From positions 1-13,974 of the forward strand of contig JADGDA010000039.1 in the NCBI GenBank assembly GCA_015228695.1: a stretch of 13,974 nt of DNA, given 5' to 3'. Source of the stretch: Alphaproteobacteria bacterium. GTDB lineage: Bacteria > Pseudomonadota > Alphaproteobacteria > Rhodospirillales > Rhodospirillaceae. The notes under the pieces are model-generated. The model did not search any database and was not told where the DNA came from. It saw only the letters and a program-made list of their open reading frames with translations. The translations under genes were made by a program, and so were the position numbers. This document shows, piece by piece, positions 1 through 6,785 of this stretch (its first letter is position 1; each line of letters starts with the position of its first letter).

Positions 1-272
1 TGAAACGGCGGCAGACCGGGCAACGCCCGGCGGCGGCGGCCGGCGAGTTCCCGTTCCAGAACGGCGAAAGGGTCCCCGTCCACCGGCGCGCCGTTCACCG
101 TGACGCCCTTCTCTCCGGCGACGATCACCCGGACCGGATCGACGGCGAGGTAGGAGCACCCCGTTCCGTCCGAGGAATCCAGGAACGCGCCGACCTCCTC
201 CCCCGCCGCCAGGGCAAGGGCGGCGGAGACGTCGTCGTAGGGAATCGGCAGGACGAAGGGCGTCGTCGTCAT
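1..272 (-). CDS. pabB: Aminodeoxychorismate synthase component I, N-terminal part (runs off the window)
   Basis: PabB joins chorismate and ammonia to give 4-amino-4-deoxychorismate, the first step of p-aminobenzoate synthesis for folate. Only the first 90 residues are in the window; the catalytic chorismate-binding domain lies beyond base 1. The visible part begins M-T-T-T-P-F-V-L-P-I-P-Y-D-D, then has an A-F-L-D-S-S segment, S-Y-L-A-V-D-P, and D-G-D-P-F-A-V-L-E-R-E-L. This is the usual N-terminal pattern of alphaproteobacterial PabB, where a short strand leads to the conserved 'sYla.dP' block of the anthranilate synthase I N-terminal domain. The ATG at 272 is preceded by GAAGG six bases upstream on the minus strand. 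The gene diverges from etfB across 133 bp. A PabC-like gene lies at 4650 on the other strand. TrpE is the main alternative, but the opening PFVLPIPYDD favours PabB. Confidence 0.8.
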   Translation of the reverse strand, partial: MTTTPFVLPIPYDDVSAALALAAGEEVGAFLDSSDGTGCSYLAVDPVRVIVAGEKGVTVNGAPVDGDPFAVLERELAGRRRRALPGLPPF

Positions 273-324
273 GGGAACCTTCGGAACGTGCGGCGTTCGG
301 GCCGCTTAAAGTGACAGAGACTTG

Positions 325-353
325 TTGTGTGGGGCAACACGATCAGTGATAAT
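325..353 (+). promoter_or_regulatory. Candidate sigma-70-type promoter for the etf operon
   Basis: TTGTGT at 325-330 is followed by a 17-bp spacer and GATAAT at 348-353 (five of six matches to TATAAT). The -35 match is only three of six. An 11-bp inverted repeat, GTGAT-A-ATCAC (346-356), covers the -10 box and could be an operator. The site is 53 bp upstream of the etfB start in the divergent pabB/etfB region. This is inferred from sequence only. Confidence 0.4.
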
Positions 354-395
354 CACAACCTCGCGTGGGTGCCGTTTCCGCGCGCAGCCGGTCCA

Positions 396-401
396 GGGAG
401 G
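396..401 (+). promoter_or_regulatory. Ribosome binding site fixing the etfB start
   Basis: GGGAGG lies four bases before ATG 406. It selects this start over the longer open frame that begins at 322. The extra 28 residues of the longer frame do not look like EtfB and would cover the candidate promoter. Confidence 0.7.
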
Positions 402-405
402 ACGC

Positions 406-1158
406 ATGAAGCTTCTCGTCTCCGTCAAGCGCGTGGTTGACTACAACGTGGCGATCCGCGTGAAATCCGACAAGTCCGGCGTCGAGACCGCCAACGTCAA
501 GATGTCGATGAACCCCTTCGACGAAATCGCCGTCGAGGAGGCCGTCCGCCTCAAGGAATCCGGGGGTGCGAGCGAGATCGTCGTCGTCAGCATGGGCGTG
601 GAACAGTGCCAGGAAACCCTCCGCACGGCCCTCGCCATGGGCGCGGATCGCGGCATCCTGGTGCGGACGGAGGCGGAGTTGCAGCCGCTCGCGGTGGCGA
701 AGCTGCTGGCCGCGCTGGTCCGCACGGAGAAGCCGGACCTGATCCTTCTGGGCAAACAGGCCATCGACGACGACTCCAATCAGACCGCCCAGATGCTGGC
801 CGCTCTGCTGGGATGGCCCCAGGCCACCTTCGCCTCGAAACTGTCCGTCGCCGAGGGCAAGGCGACCGTAACCCGCGAGGTCGACGGCGGACTCGAGGTC
901 ATCGAGACACGCCTGCCCACGGTCGTCAGCGTCGACCTGCGCCTGAACGAGCCGCGCTACGCCACCCTGCCGAACATCATGAAGGCGAAAAAGAAGCCCA
1001 TCGACACCGTGACCGTTGAATCGCTGGGAGTGAACGTCGCGCCGCGCCTCGTCACCCTGTCGGTCGAGGAGCCCCCGAAGCGGAAGCCGGGAATCCTGGT
1101 CGCCAACGTCGCCGAACTGGTCGGCAAGCTCAAAAACGAAGCAAAGGTGATCCGATGA
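406..1158 (+). CDS. etfB: Electron transfer flavoprotein beta subunit
   Basis: EtfB pairs with EtfA to form the soluble FAD/AMP heterodimer. It takes electrons from acyl-CoA and other dehydrogenases and passes them to ETF-quinone oxidoreductase. The product is 250 residues, the normal family length. It opens M-K-L-L-V-S-V-K-R-V-V-D-Y-N and contains M-N-P-F-D-E-I-A-V-E-E-A near residue 40 and LLGKQAIDDDSNQT near residue 110. The ETF-beta signature follows (V-x-R-E-V-D-G-G-L-E-V-I, then L-P-T-V-V-S-V-D-L-R-L-N-E-P-R-Y, then LPNIMKAKKK). ATG 406 has a strong ribosome binding site and matches the family N-terminus. Its stop overlaps the etfA start as ATGA (1155-1158), which indicates translational coupling. 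The class is the housekeeping beta-oxidation ETF rather than the bifurcating FixA type, as far as sequence reading allows. Confidence 0.96.
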   Translation: MKLLVSVKRVVDYNVAIRVKSDKSGVETANVKMSMNPFDEIAVEEAVRLKESGGASEIVVVSMGVEQCQETLRTALAMGADRGILVRTEAELQPLAVAKLLAALVRTEKPDLILLGKQAIDDDSNQTAQMLAALLGWPQATFASKLSVAEGKATVTREVDGGLEVIETRLPTVVSVDLRLNEPRYATLPNIMKAKKKPIDTVTVESLGVNVAPRLVTLSVEEPPKRKPGILVANVAELVGKLKNEAKVIR

Positions 1159-2090
1159 GCGTATTGGTTGTCGCGGAGCACGACAACGGCTCGCTGAAGC
1201 CGACCACCCTCCGCACCGTCACGGCCGCCTTGCAGCTTGGCGAGGACGTTCATGTCCTGGTCGCCGGTCACGGGTGCGCCGCCGTCGCCGGATTCGCCAC
1301 CCGGATCGTCGGGGTCAAGACGGTGTTCCTGGCCGATGACCCGCGCTATGCCCATTTCCTTGCCGAGCCCCTGGCCCTTCTGGTCAAGGAAATGGCCGAC
1401 CGCCACCCGTTCATCCTGGCGCCGTCGTCCACCTTCGGCAAGAATTTCATGCCTCGTCTGGCCGCCCTGCTGGACGTGCAGCCGATCGCCGACATTATCG
1501 CCGTCAAGTCGCCGGACACCTTCGTCCGCCCCATTTACGCCGGCAACGCCCTGGCGACCGTCCAGTCGAAGGATTTCATCAAGGTCATCACCGTGCGCGG
1601 TTCCGCCTTTGAGCCCGCCCCGTCCTCGGGCGGCCTCGCGGCCATCGACATCATCCCTCCCGGTCCTCCGGCGGGCGGGGCGGTGTTCGTGTCCGGCGAG
1701 CTGTCCCGCTCGGTGCGGCCCGAGCTGACCGCCGCCCGCGTCGTCGTGTCCGGCGGACGCGGCATGCAGGGCGCCGAGAACTTCAAGCTCCTCGACGGCG
1801 TGGCCGACCGGCTGGGAGGCGCGGTGGGCGCCTCGCGGGCGGCGGTGGACGCGGGATACGCCCCCAACGATTTCCAGGTGGGACAGACGGGCAAGATCGT
1901 GGCGCCCGACCTCTATATCGCGGTCGGCATCTCCGGCGCCATCCAGCATCTGGCGGGCATGAAGGACAGCAAGGTCATCGTCGCCGTCAACAAGGACCCG
2001 GAAGCGCCGATCTTCCAGGTTGCCGATTACGGTCTGGTGGGGGACCTGTTCCAGGTTCTGCCCGAACTCGCGGCCGAACTGGACAAGTAG
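1155..2090 (+). CDS. etfA: Electron transfer flavoprotein alpha subunit
   Basis: EtfA binds the redox-active FAD of the ETF heterodimer. The 311-residue product matches the family length. The N-terminal alpha/beta domain starts M-S-V-L-V-V-A-E-H-D-N-G and includes HPFILAPSSTFGKN near residue 91. The C-terminal FAD-binding domain shows S-G-G-R-G-M-Q-G-A-E-N-F near residue 200. It continues with GASRAAVDAGY, the Q-V-G-Q-T-G-K-I-V-A-P-D-L-Y-I-A-V-G-I-S-G-A-I-Q-H signature (about 239-263) and V-N-K-D-P-E-A-P-I-F near residue 279. These segments contact the flavin in known ETF structures. It is translationally coupled to etfB by a 4-base overlap and followed 8 bases later by a 3-hydroxyacyl-CoA dehydrogenase. 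That context supports a role in fatty acid or hydroxybutyrate oxidation. Confidence 0.96.
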   Translation: MSVLVVAEHDNGSLKPTTLRTVTAALQLGEDVHVLVAGHGCAAVAGFATRIVGVKTVFLADDPRYAHFLAEPLALLVKEMADRHPFILAPSSTFGKNFMPRLAALLDVQPIADIIAVKSPDTFVRPIYAGNALATVQSKDFIKVITVRGSAFEPAPSSGGLAAIDIIPPGPPAGGAVFVSGELSRSVRPELTAARVVVSGGRGMQGAENFKLLDGVADRLGGAVGASRAAVDAGYAPNDFQVGQTGKIVAPDLYIAVGISGAIQHLAGMKDSKVIVAVNKDPEAPIFQVADYGLVGDLFQVLPELAAELDK

Positions 2091-2098
2091 GAACGGCG

Positions 2099-2971
2099 AT
2101 GATCCGCGTGGTCGGAGTTCTGGGCGTCGGCCAGATGGGGAGCGGCATTGCCCATGTGTCCGCGCTGTCCGGGTTCGAGGTCCGGATGCTGGACCTCTCC
2201 CACGAGATTATCGACCGGGCGACCGCATCCATCGACCGGGACATGACCCGTCGTCTGGCTCGTGGAACCCTCAGCGAGGCGGAAAAGAACTCGGCGATGG
2301 CCCGATTGCGTGGCGACGTCGATTACGCCGTCTTCTCGGACTGCGATCTGGTGATCGAGGCGGTGACCGAAGACGAAGCCACCAAGCGGGGGGTCTTCGC
2401 CAAGCTGTGCCCCGTTCTCCCCCCCGACGCGATCATCGCCAGCAACACGTCCTCGATCTCCATCACCCGGATGGCGACCACGACCGACCGGCCCCGGCGG
2501 TTCATCGGCCTGCATTTCATGAATCCGGTCCCGGTGATGCGGCTGGTCGAGATGATCCGAGGCATCGCCACCGCGGAAAGAACGACGGAAGAAGCGGGGG
2601 AATTCGTCGCCAAGTTGGGCAAGACGGCGGTCCCGTCGGAGGACTTTCCCGCCTTCATCACCAGCCGCCTCATGCTCAGCCTGCTCAACGAGGCGGTCTT
2701 CATCCTCCACGAGGGGGTCGGGACCGTGGAAGCCATCGACGTCGCCATGCGCCTTGGCGCCAATCACCCGATGGGACCCCTGGAACTTGCGGATTTCATC
2801 GGCCTCGACACCTGCCTCAGCGTCATGCGCACGCTGCACGAGGGCTTGGCCGACACCAAATACCGCCCCTGCCCGCTGCTGGTGAAATACGTCGAGGCCG
2901 GGTGGCTTGGCCGCAAAACGGGGCGGGGCTTCTATGACTACAGCGGCGAGACTCCCGTTCCCACCCGGTAG
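2099..2971 (+). CDS. 3-hydroxybutyryl-CoA dehydrogenase (3-hydroxyacyl-CoA dehydrogenase family)
   Basis: The enzyme interconverts 3-hydroxyacyl-CoA (typically (S)-3-hydroxybutyryl-CoA) and 3-ketoacyl-CoA using NAD(P). The 290-residue, single-function protein has a Rossmann dinucleotide site, G-V-L-G-V-G-Q-M-G-S-G-I-A, at residues 6-18. It also has D-L-V-I-E-A-V-T-E-D near residue 83, I-A-S-N-T-S-S-I-S-I near residue 113, and the catalytic G-L-H-F-M-N-P-V-P-V-M block with His139. The C-terminal helical domain carries GANHPMGPLELADFIGLD, and the tail is K-T-G-R-G-F-Y-D-Y, as in the HbdA/PaaH/FadB2 group. The gene sits 8 bases after etfA and uses ATG 2099. The family name is secure. The choice among Hbd, MmgB and PaaH, and NAD versus NADP preference, cannot be made from sequence reading. 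Confidence 0.92.
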   Translation: MIRVVGVLGVGQMGSGIAHVSALSGFEVRMLDLSHEIIDRATASIDRDMTRRLARGTLSEAEKNSAMARLRGDVDYAVFSDCDLVIEAVTEDEATKRGVFAKLCPVLPPDAIIASNTSSISITRMATTTDRPRRFIGLHFMNPVPVMRLVEMIRGIATAERTTEEAGEFVAKLGKTAVPSEDFPAFITSRLMLSLLNEAVFILHEGVGTVEAIDVAMRLGANHPMGPLELADFIGLDTCLSVMRTLHEGLADTKYRPCPLLVKYVEAGWLGRKTGRGFYDYSGETPVPTR

Positions 2972-3003
2972 CCTGCTTTTCTCACAGGGACGGAGGTGAC
3001 ATC

Positions 3004-4650
3004 GTGCAGCGCCTGTTGACCGGCGTCCGTCCCTATATGGCGCTGGGCCTTCTCTGTCTCGTCCTCTATCTGCCCGGAATATCCGCGATCCCGCCGCTCG
3101 ACCGGGATGAATCCCGTTTTGCCCAGGCATCGCGCCAGATGCTGGAAACCGGCGACTTCGTGCGCATCCGTTATCAGGACACCGCGCGCAACAAAAAACC
3201 GGTCGGCATTTACTGGCTCCAGGCGGCGGCGGTATCGGCCATGGGAGAAGCCGGGGATGCCGCCATCGCCCCCTATCGGCTGCCCTCGGTGCTGGGAGCC
3301 TTGCTCGCGGTTCTCCTGACCTTCCGTTTCGGCGCATTCCTGTTTGACCGGCGCATCGCCTTCGTCGGCGCGGTGCTGCTGGCGGGGTCGTTGATCCTGG
3401 TCGCCGAGGCCCATCAGGCCAAGACGGACGCCGTGCTGCTGGCCTGCGTCGTCGCGGTCCAGGGGGCGCTCGGCCGCTTCTACGCGAACCGGACGCCGGG
3501 GGTCGGGGACGCCCTGATCTTCTGGCTGGCGATGGGTGCCGGGATGCTGATCAAGGGGCCGATCGTTCCTTTCATCGCCCTCTTGACGGTCCTCGCCCTC
3601 TGCATCGCCGACCGCCGTTGCGGCTGGCTGATCGGGCTGCGGCCGTTGATGGGGATTCCCCTGGCGGCGGCGGTGGTGGCGCCGTGGCTTGCGGCGGTGA
3701 GCGCGGCAACGGACGGCGGCTTCGTCGGGGAGGCGGTCAAGAGCGACCTCTTGCCGAAGCTGCTCGGAGCCCAGGAATCCCACGGCGCGTGGCCCGGATA
3801 TTATCTGCTTCTGGCGACGGCGACCCTATGGCCGGCATCCCTGTTCCTGGGGCCGGCGCTGGTGCGGAGTTGGCGTGAGCGGAGCGAGTCCGGTGTGCGC
3901 TTCTGCCTGGCCTGGGCGCTCCCCGCCTGGATCGTGTTCGAGGCCGTCCCCACCAAGCTGCCCCACTACACCCTGCCGCTCTATCCGGCGCTGACCCTCC
4001 TGATCGCCGCCGCGTTGTTCTCCATGCGCGGAGATGCCTACGACCTTTTGAGTGGGCGTGCCGCCCGTGGGTTCTATGTGCTCTGGGCGGTGGTCGGGGG
4101 CGCGCTGGCGGCGGCGTTCGTCGCGGCTCCGATCCTCCATGGTTCCGGGTTCGATCCATGGTCGATGGCGGCGGCGGGGGGGGCGGGGTTCGCCGTGGCC
4201 GCCGCCCTTCCCCGCGTCTGGAACCGCCGCTTCCTTCCTGCCGCCGTCCTGGCTTTGGCCGGAGCGTCGGTGGCCTATGTGGCCGTCTTCGCCGCCGTGC
4301 TTCCCGGGCTGGACTCGCTCTGGCTCAGCCGCCGGGTGAAGGATGCGGTGGACCGCCTGTCCCCCGACCGTTCCATTCCGGTGGCGAGCGCCGGATTCCA
4401 CGAGCCCAGTCTGGTTTTTCTCCTGGGCACCGGGACCCTTCTTGTAGGCGGGAACGGCGCGGCGGGCCACATCGCCGCCCATCCCGGAGCCATCGCGGTG
4501 ATCGCTCCCTCGGATCAGGCGGCCTTCGACGCCGGCCTTCTGGCTTCCGGAGCGACGCCCAAGCTGCTGGAGACCATCGGGGGGTTCAACTATTCGCGCG
4601 GCCGCAAGACGGAATTGCGTCTCTACACCGCCGACCGGCCGCCCGGGTGA
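3004..4650 (+). CDS. ArnT/GT39-type membrane glycosyltransferase
   Basis: This is a polytopic inner-membrane transferase of the dolichyl-phosphate-mannose-protein mannosyltransferase-like family (GT39 / PMT_2 clan; ArnT is the best-known bacterial member). Members move a sugar from a polyprenyl-phosphate carrier onto lipid A, glycans or proteins in the periplasm. The product is 548 residues with a GTG start at 3004, backed by GGAGG at 2992-2996. The first TM segment is at about 10-27. It is followed by I-P-P-L-D-R-D-E-S-R-F-A (about 29-40), the acidic catalytic motif of the first periplasmic loop, then QDTARNKKPVGIYWLQ, also typical. Many further hydrophobic segments precede a C-terminal soluble domain of about 120 residues. 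It begins 32 bases after the dehydrogenase and overlaps the next gene by one base. The acceptor is unknown; 'arnT' should not be assigned without further evidence. Confidence 0.85.
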   Translation: MQRLLTGVRPYMALGLLCLVLYLPGISAIPPLDRDESRFAQASRQMLETGDFVRIRYQDTARNKKPVGIYWLQAAAVSAMGEAGDAAIAPYRLPSVLGALLAVLLTFRFGAFLFDRRIAFVGAVLLAGSLILVAEAHQAKTDAVLLACVVAVQGALGRFYANRTPGVGDALIFWLAMGAGMLIKGPIVPFIALLTVLALCIADRRCGWLIGLRPLMGIPLAAAVVAPWLAAVSAATDGGFVGEAVKSDLLPKLLGAQESHGAWPGYYLLLATATLWPASLFLGPALVRSWRERSESGVRFCLAWALPAWIVFEAVPTKLPHYTLPLYPALTLLIAAALFSMRGDAYDLLSGRAARGFYVLWAVVGGALAAAFVAAPILHGSGFDPWSMAAAGGAGFAVAAALPRVWNRRFLPAAVLALAGASVAYVAVFAAVLPGLDSLWLSRRVKDAVDRLSPDRSIPVASAGFHEPSLVFLLGTGTLLVGGNGAAGHIAAHPGAIAVIAPSDQAAFDAGLLASGATPKLLETIGGFNYSRGRKTELRLYTADRPPG

Positions 4651-5456
4651 TGCCGATGCAGGTTTACCTCAACGGCATCCTGACCCCCGACGCGCTGACG
4701 CGCATCGATCCCTCCGACCGGGGGTTCACGTTGAGCGACGGCCTGTTCGAGACCCTCCGGGTGCGGGCCGGTATCCCGCAACGGCTGGACGCCCACCTGA
4801 AACGCCTGCGCGCCGGTGCTTCCCTTCTCGGACTGCCGGTGCCCCTCGACGACGACGCCCTGACCGAGGCGCTGATCTCGACGGCGGCGGCCAATGGACT
4901 TGCCGATGCCGTCCTTCGTCTCACCCTGACCCGAGGCCCCGCCCCGCGCGGCCTGCTGCCTCCAGGATCACCGAGTCCGACGCTGTTGATTGTCGCCGGA
5001 CCACCGCCGCCCCCGGCGGGACCGCTCTACGCGGTCGTGGCCACCGTCACCCGCCGCAACGAGCACTCGCCCCTGTCGCGCTGCAAGTGCCTCGCCGTCC
5101 TGGACAACGTGCTCGCGCGCCGGGAAGCCGCCGAACGCGGCGCCGAGGACGCCATACTGCTGAACACGGCGGGCCGGTTGGCCGAGACCACCATCGCCAA
5201 CCTGTTCCTGGTTATCGGAGGCCGGGTCATGACCCCTCCGGTCGAGGAGGGAGCCCTTCCCGGCGTCAGGCGGGCGGAGGTGATTTCACGGCTCGACGCC
5301 GTTGAAACGCCTCTCGATCCCGGCGACCTTCCGCGTGCCGAGGAAGCCTTCGTCACCAACGCCTTGGGCGTCAGGCCCCTGGTGGCCGTGAACGAAAGAC
5401 CGGTGGGGGACGGGCGCGCGGGTCCACTGACCTGCCGCCTCCTCCTTCCGGAGTAG
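4650..5456 (+). CDS. Class IV aminotransferase, probable aminodeoxychorismate lyase (PabC-like)
   Basis: This is a PLP enzyme of the fold-type IV family. PabC cleaves 4-amino-4-deoxychorismate to p-aminobenzoate and pyruvate. The protein is 268 residues from ATG 4650; ATG 4656 (M-Q-V-Y-L-N-G) is an equally possible start. Visible motifs are V-Y-L-N-G near the start, D-R-G-F-T-L-S-D-G-L-F-E-T-L-R-V (about 23-38), and the probable Schiff-base lysine K146 in S-R-C-K-C-L-A-V-L-D-N-V-L-A-R. G-R-L-A-E-T-T-I-A-N-L-F (about 174-185) matches the cofactor-binding E-x-x-x-x-N loop, and L-P-G-V-R-R follows. The start overlaps the glycosyltransferase stop by one base (TGATG). D-amino-acid and branched-chain aminotransferases share these motifs. 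The pabB gene nearby on the other strand favours aminodeoxychorismate lyase, so that choice is inference. The gene ends 7 bases from the convergent pyrE. Confidence 0.8.
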   Translation: MPMQVYLNGILTPDALTRIDPSDRGFTLSDGLFETLRVRAGIPQRLDAHLKRLRAGASLLGLPVPLDDDALTEALISTAAANGLADAVLRLTLTRGPAPRGLLPPGSPSPTLLIVAGPPPPPAGPLYAVVATVTRRNEHSPLSRCKCLAVLDNVLARREAAERGAEDAILLNTAGRLAETTIANLFLVIGGRVMTPPVEEGALPGVRRAEVISRLDAVETPLDPGDLPRAEEAFVTNALGVRPLVAVNERPVGDGRAGPLTCRLLLPE

Positions 5457-5463
5457 GACGGGA

Positions 5464-6160
5464 TCAGTCCAAGGCTCTCCGTCCGCCATGGTCGGCGGAC
5501 CAGGCGACCGGGCCGTGCAGGAAGGCGCGGACCTCTTCGAGCGCCGAGGAGTCGAACATCCTGCGCTGCTCGGCCACTTCCAGCACATCCCACCAGTTGC
5601 AGAGGTAGTGCATCTCGATTCCGACATCCTCAAGCGCCTTGAGCGCACCCGGAAACACGCCGTAGAAGAACACCACCAGGGCATGCTCGACCACCGCCCC
5701 GGCGGAGCGGAGGGCGCCGCAGAAATTGACCTTGCTCGCCCCGTCGGTGGCCAAGTCCTCGACCAAAAGCACGCGCTGCCCGTCCTTCAGGTGCCCCTCG
5801 ATCTGGGCGTTGCGGCCGAACCCCTTCGGTTTCTTGCGCACATAGAGCATGGGCAGCGACAACTGATCGGCGATCCAGGCGGCGTAGGGAATGCCTGCGG
5901 TCTCCCCCCCCCGCGATGGAGTCGAGTGATTCGTGCCCGACCTCGCGGAGAATGGCGGCGGTGGCCAATTGCGAGATGGTGCCGCGAGCGCGGGGGAACG
6001 AAATCACCTTGCGGCAGTCGATGTAGACCGGACTCGCCCACCCCGAGGTCAGGATGTAGGGCTCCTCGGGGCGGAAATTGACCGCTCCGATCTCCAGAAG
6101 AATCCGGGCCACGGTCAGACCCGCCTGTTTCTGCTCCGACGTGCGCGATACGGACTGCAT
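5464..6160 (-). pseudogene. pyrE: Orotate phosphoribosyltransferase, interrupted by a +1 frameshift
   Basis: PyrE makes orotidine 5'-monophosphate from orotate and PRPP in pyrimidine synthesis. The two frames together give a normal 231-residue PyrE. The first part (6160 down to about 5912, some 84 residues) has F-x-x-P-Y-I-L-T-S-G-W-A-S-P-V-Y-I-D-C-R-K and ends L-D-S-I-A-G-G. The second continues E-T-A-G-I-P-Y-A-A-W-I-A-D, then Y-V-R-K-K-P-K-G-F-G and the PRPP motif V-L-L-V-E-D-L-A-T-D-G-A-S-K. The frame changes at a run of nine C (5904-5912). Eight would restore the conserved AGGETAGIP motif. Without correction, translation runs on in the wrong frame and stops at 5630 after 176 residues. ATG 6160 has GGAGGAG upstream. 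A sequencing or assembly error at the homopolymer is the simplest cause; a real mutation or slippage is possible. Confidence 0.9.
5904..5912. repeat. Homopolymer of nine C at the pyrE frameshift
   Basis: Nine consecutive C on the plus strand read as nine G in the pyrE sense. Removing one base rejoins the two PyrE frames exactly at A-G-G-E-T-A-G. Runs of eight G or C elsewhere in the window (in the glycosyltransferase, the ELM1-family gene and the proline-rich region of the fusion gene) do not break their frames. Confidence 0.95.
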
Positions 6161-6209
6161 TCCCTCTCCTCCGACTTCCCTGTCCCCCCCCGGGCCGTCT
6201 CCCAGGCCG

Positions 6210-6665
6210 TCAACCGGGCGGAGTGCCGGCCTCGCACAACTTCCAGTCACTGCCGTCGAGGCCGAACAGCATGATGGTCTTCTTTTCCCCGCTGCTGTCG
6301 ATGACGACGCGGAACCGCTCTCCGACGCAGGCGCCGTCGATGGGCTTCGGCGGGGTCTTGACGTGCTTCGCGTTGAGGCAGGCATGAGCCGACTTCGGAA
6401 CGCCCCCCTTCAGAGGGGAAACCGCCTTGCCGTTGACTTCCAGCCGATAGCCCGTCACCTGACCGCCCTTCACGCCACCGATGACGTCGATGGACCCGAA
6501 TCGCGAGCGATAGTGCCCGGCCCTGTTGTCCCCCTCGTTCAAGGCCCCCGTGGCGAGGGGACGGAAGGATATGGCCGCGCAGGCGGGGGGCTTCTTCGCG
6601 GCCGCCTGGGCCAAGGGAGCGGCGGCGACGAGCAGCACGCCGCAGATGATCGCGTAACGGAACAT
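6210..6665 (-). CDS. Small secreted protein of unknown function, upstream of pyrE
   Basis: I do not recognise the family. The product is 151 residues. It starts with a clear Sec signal peptide, M-F-R-Y-A-I-I-C-G-V-L-L-V-A-A-A-P-L-A-Q-A, with likely cleavage after AQA at residue 21. The mature part (about 130 residues) has four cysteines, in P-A-C-A-A, H-A-C-L-N, D-G-A-C-V-G-E and K-L-C-E-A. This is an even number, compatible with two periplasmic disulfides. It looks beta-rich and lysine-rich with no membrane segment. ATG 6665 is preceded by GAGGAGAGG and, about 43 bases upstream, by a perfect TATAAT. Its stop is 49 bases from the pyrE start on the same strand, so the two are probably cotranscribed. 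No functional link to pyrimidine synthesis is evident. Confidence 0.8.
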   Translation of the reverse strand: MFRYAIICGVLLVAAAPLAQAAAKKPPACAAISFRPLATGALNEGDNRAGHYRSRFGSIDVIGGVKGGQVTGYRLEVNGKAVSPLKGGVPKSAHACLNAKHVKTPPKPIDGACVGERFRVVIDSSGEKKTIMLFGLDGSDWKLCEAGTPPG

Positions 6666-6707
6666 GGAAAACCTCTCCTCATGGACCCCATGGAACTGGG
6701 GCGGCGG

Positions 6708-6713
6708 ATTATA
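6708..6713 (-). promoter_or_regulatory. Candidate -10 box for the secreted-protein/pyrE transcript
   Basis: The minus strand reads a perfect TATAAT about 43 bases before ATG 6665. No convincing -35 hexamer is seen at 16-18 bp spacing, so this rests on the -10 match and its position in the divergent gap. Confidence 0.4.
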
Positions 6714-6718
6714 GCCGC

Positions 6719-6724
6719 TTGACG
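6719..6724 (+). promoter_or_regulatory. Candidate -35 box for the ELM1-family/ABC exporter transcript
   Basis: TTGACG matches five of six of TTGACA in the 120-bp divergent gap. The hexamer 17 bp downstream (6742-6747) matches TATAAT at only three positions. The call is weak. Confidence 0.25.
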
Positions 6725-6785
6725 CACGGGCGTATACCGGCGAAAAGCACCTCTCCCGTTCCAAGGTGATCCGGGGAACCGCGAC

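Noticed and set aside
323..339. TGTTG...CAACA inverted repeat upstream of etfB
   Set aside because: Five-base arms with a seven-base loop are too weak to call a separate site or attenuator.
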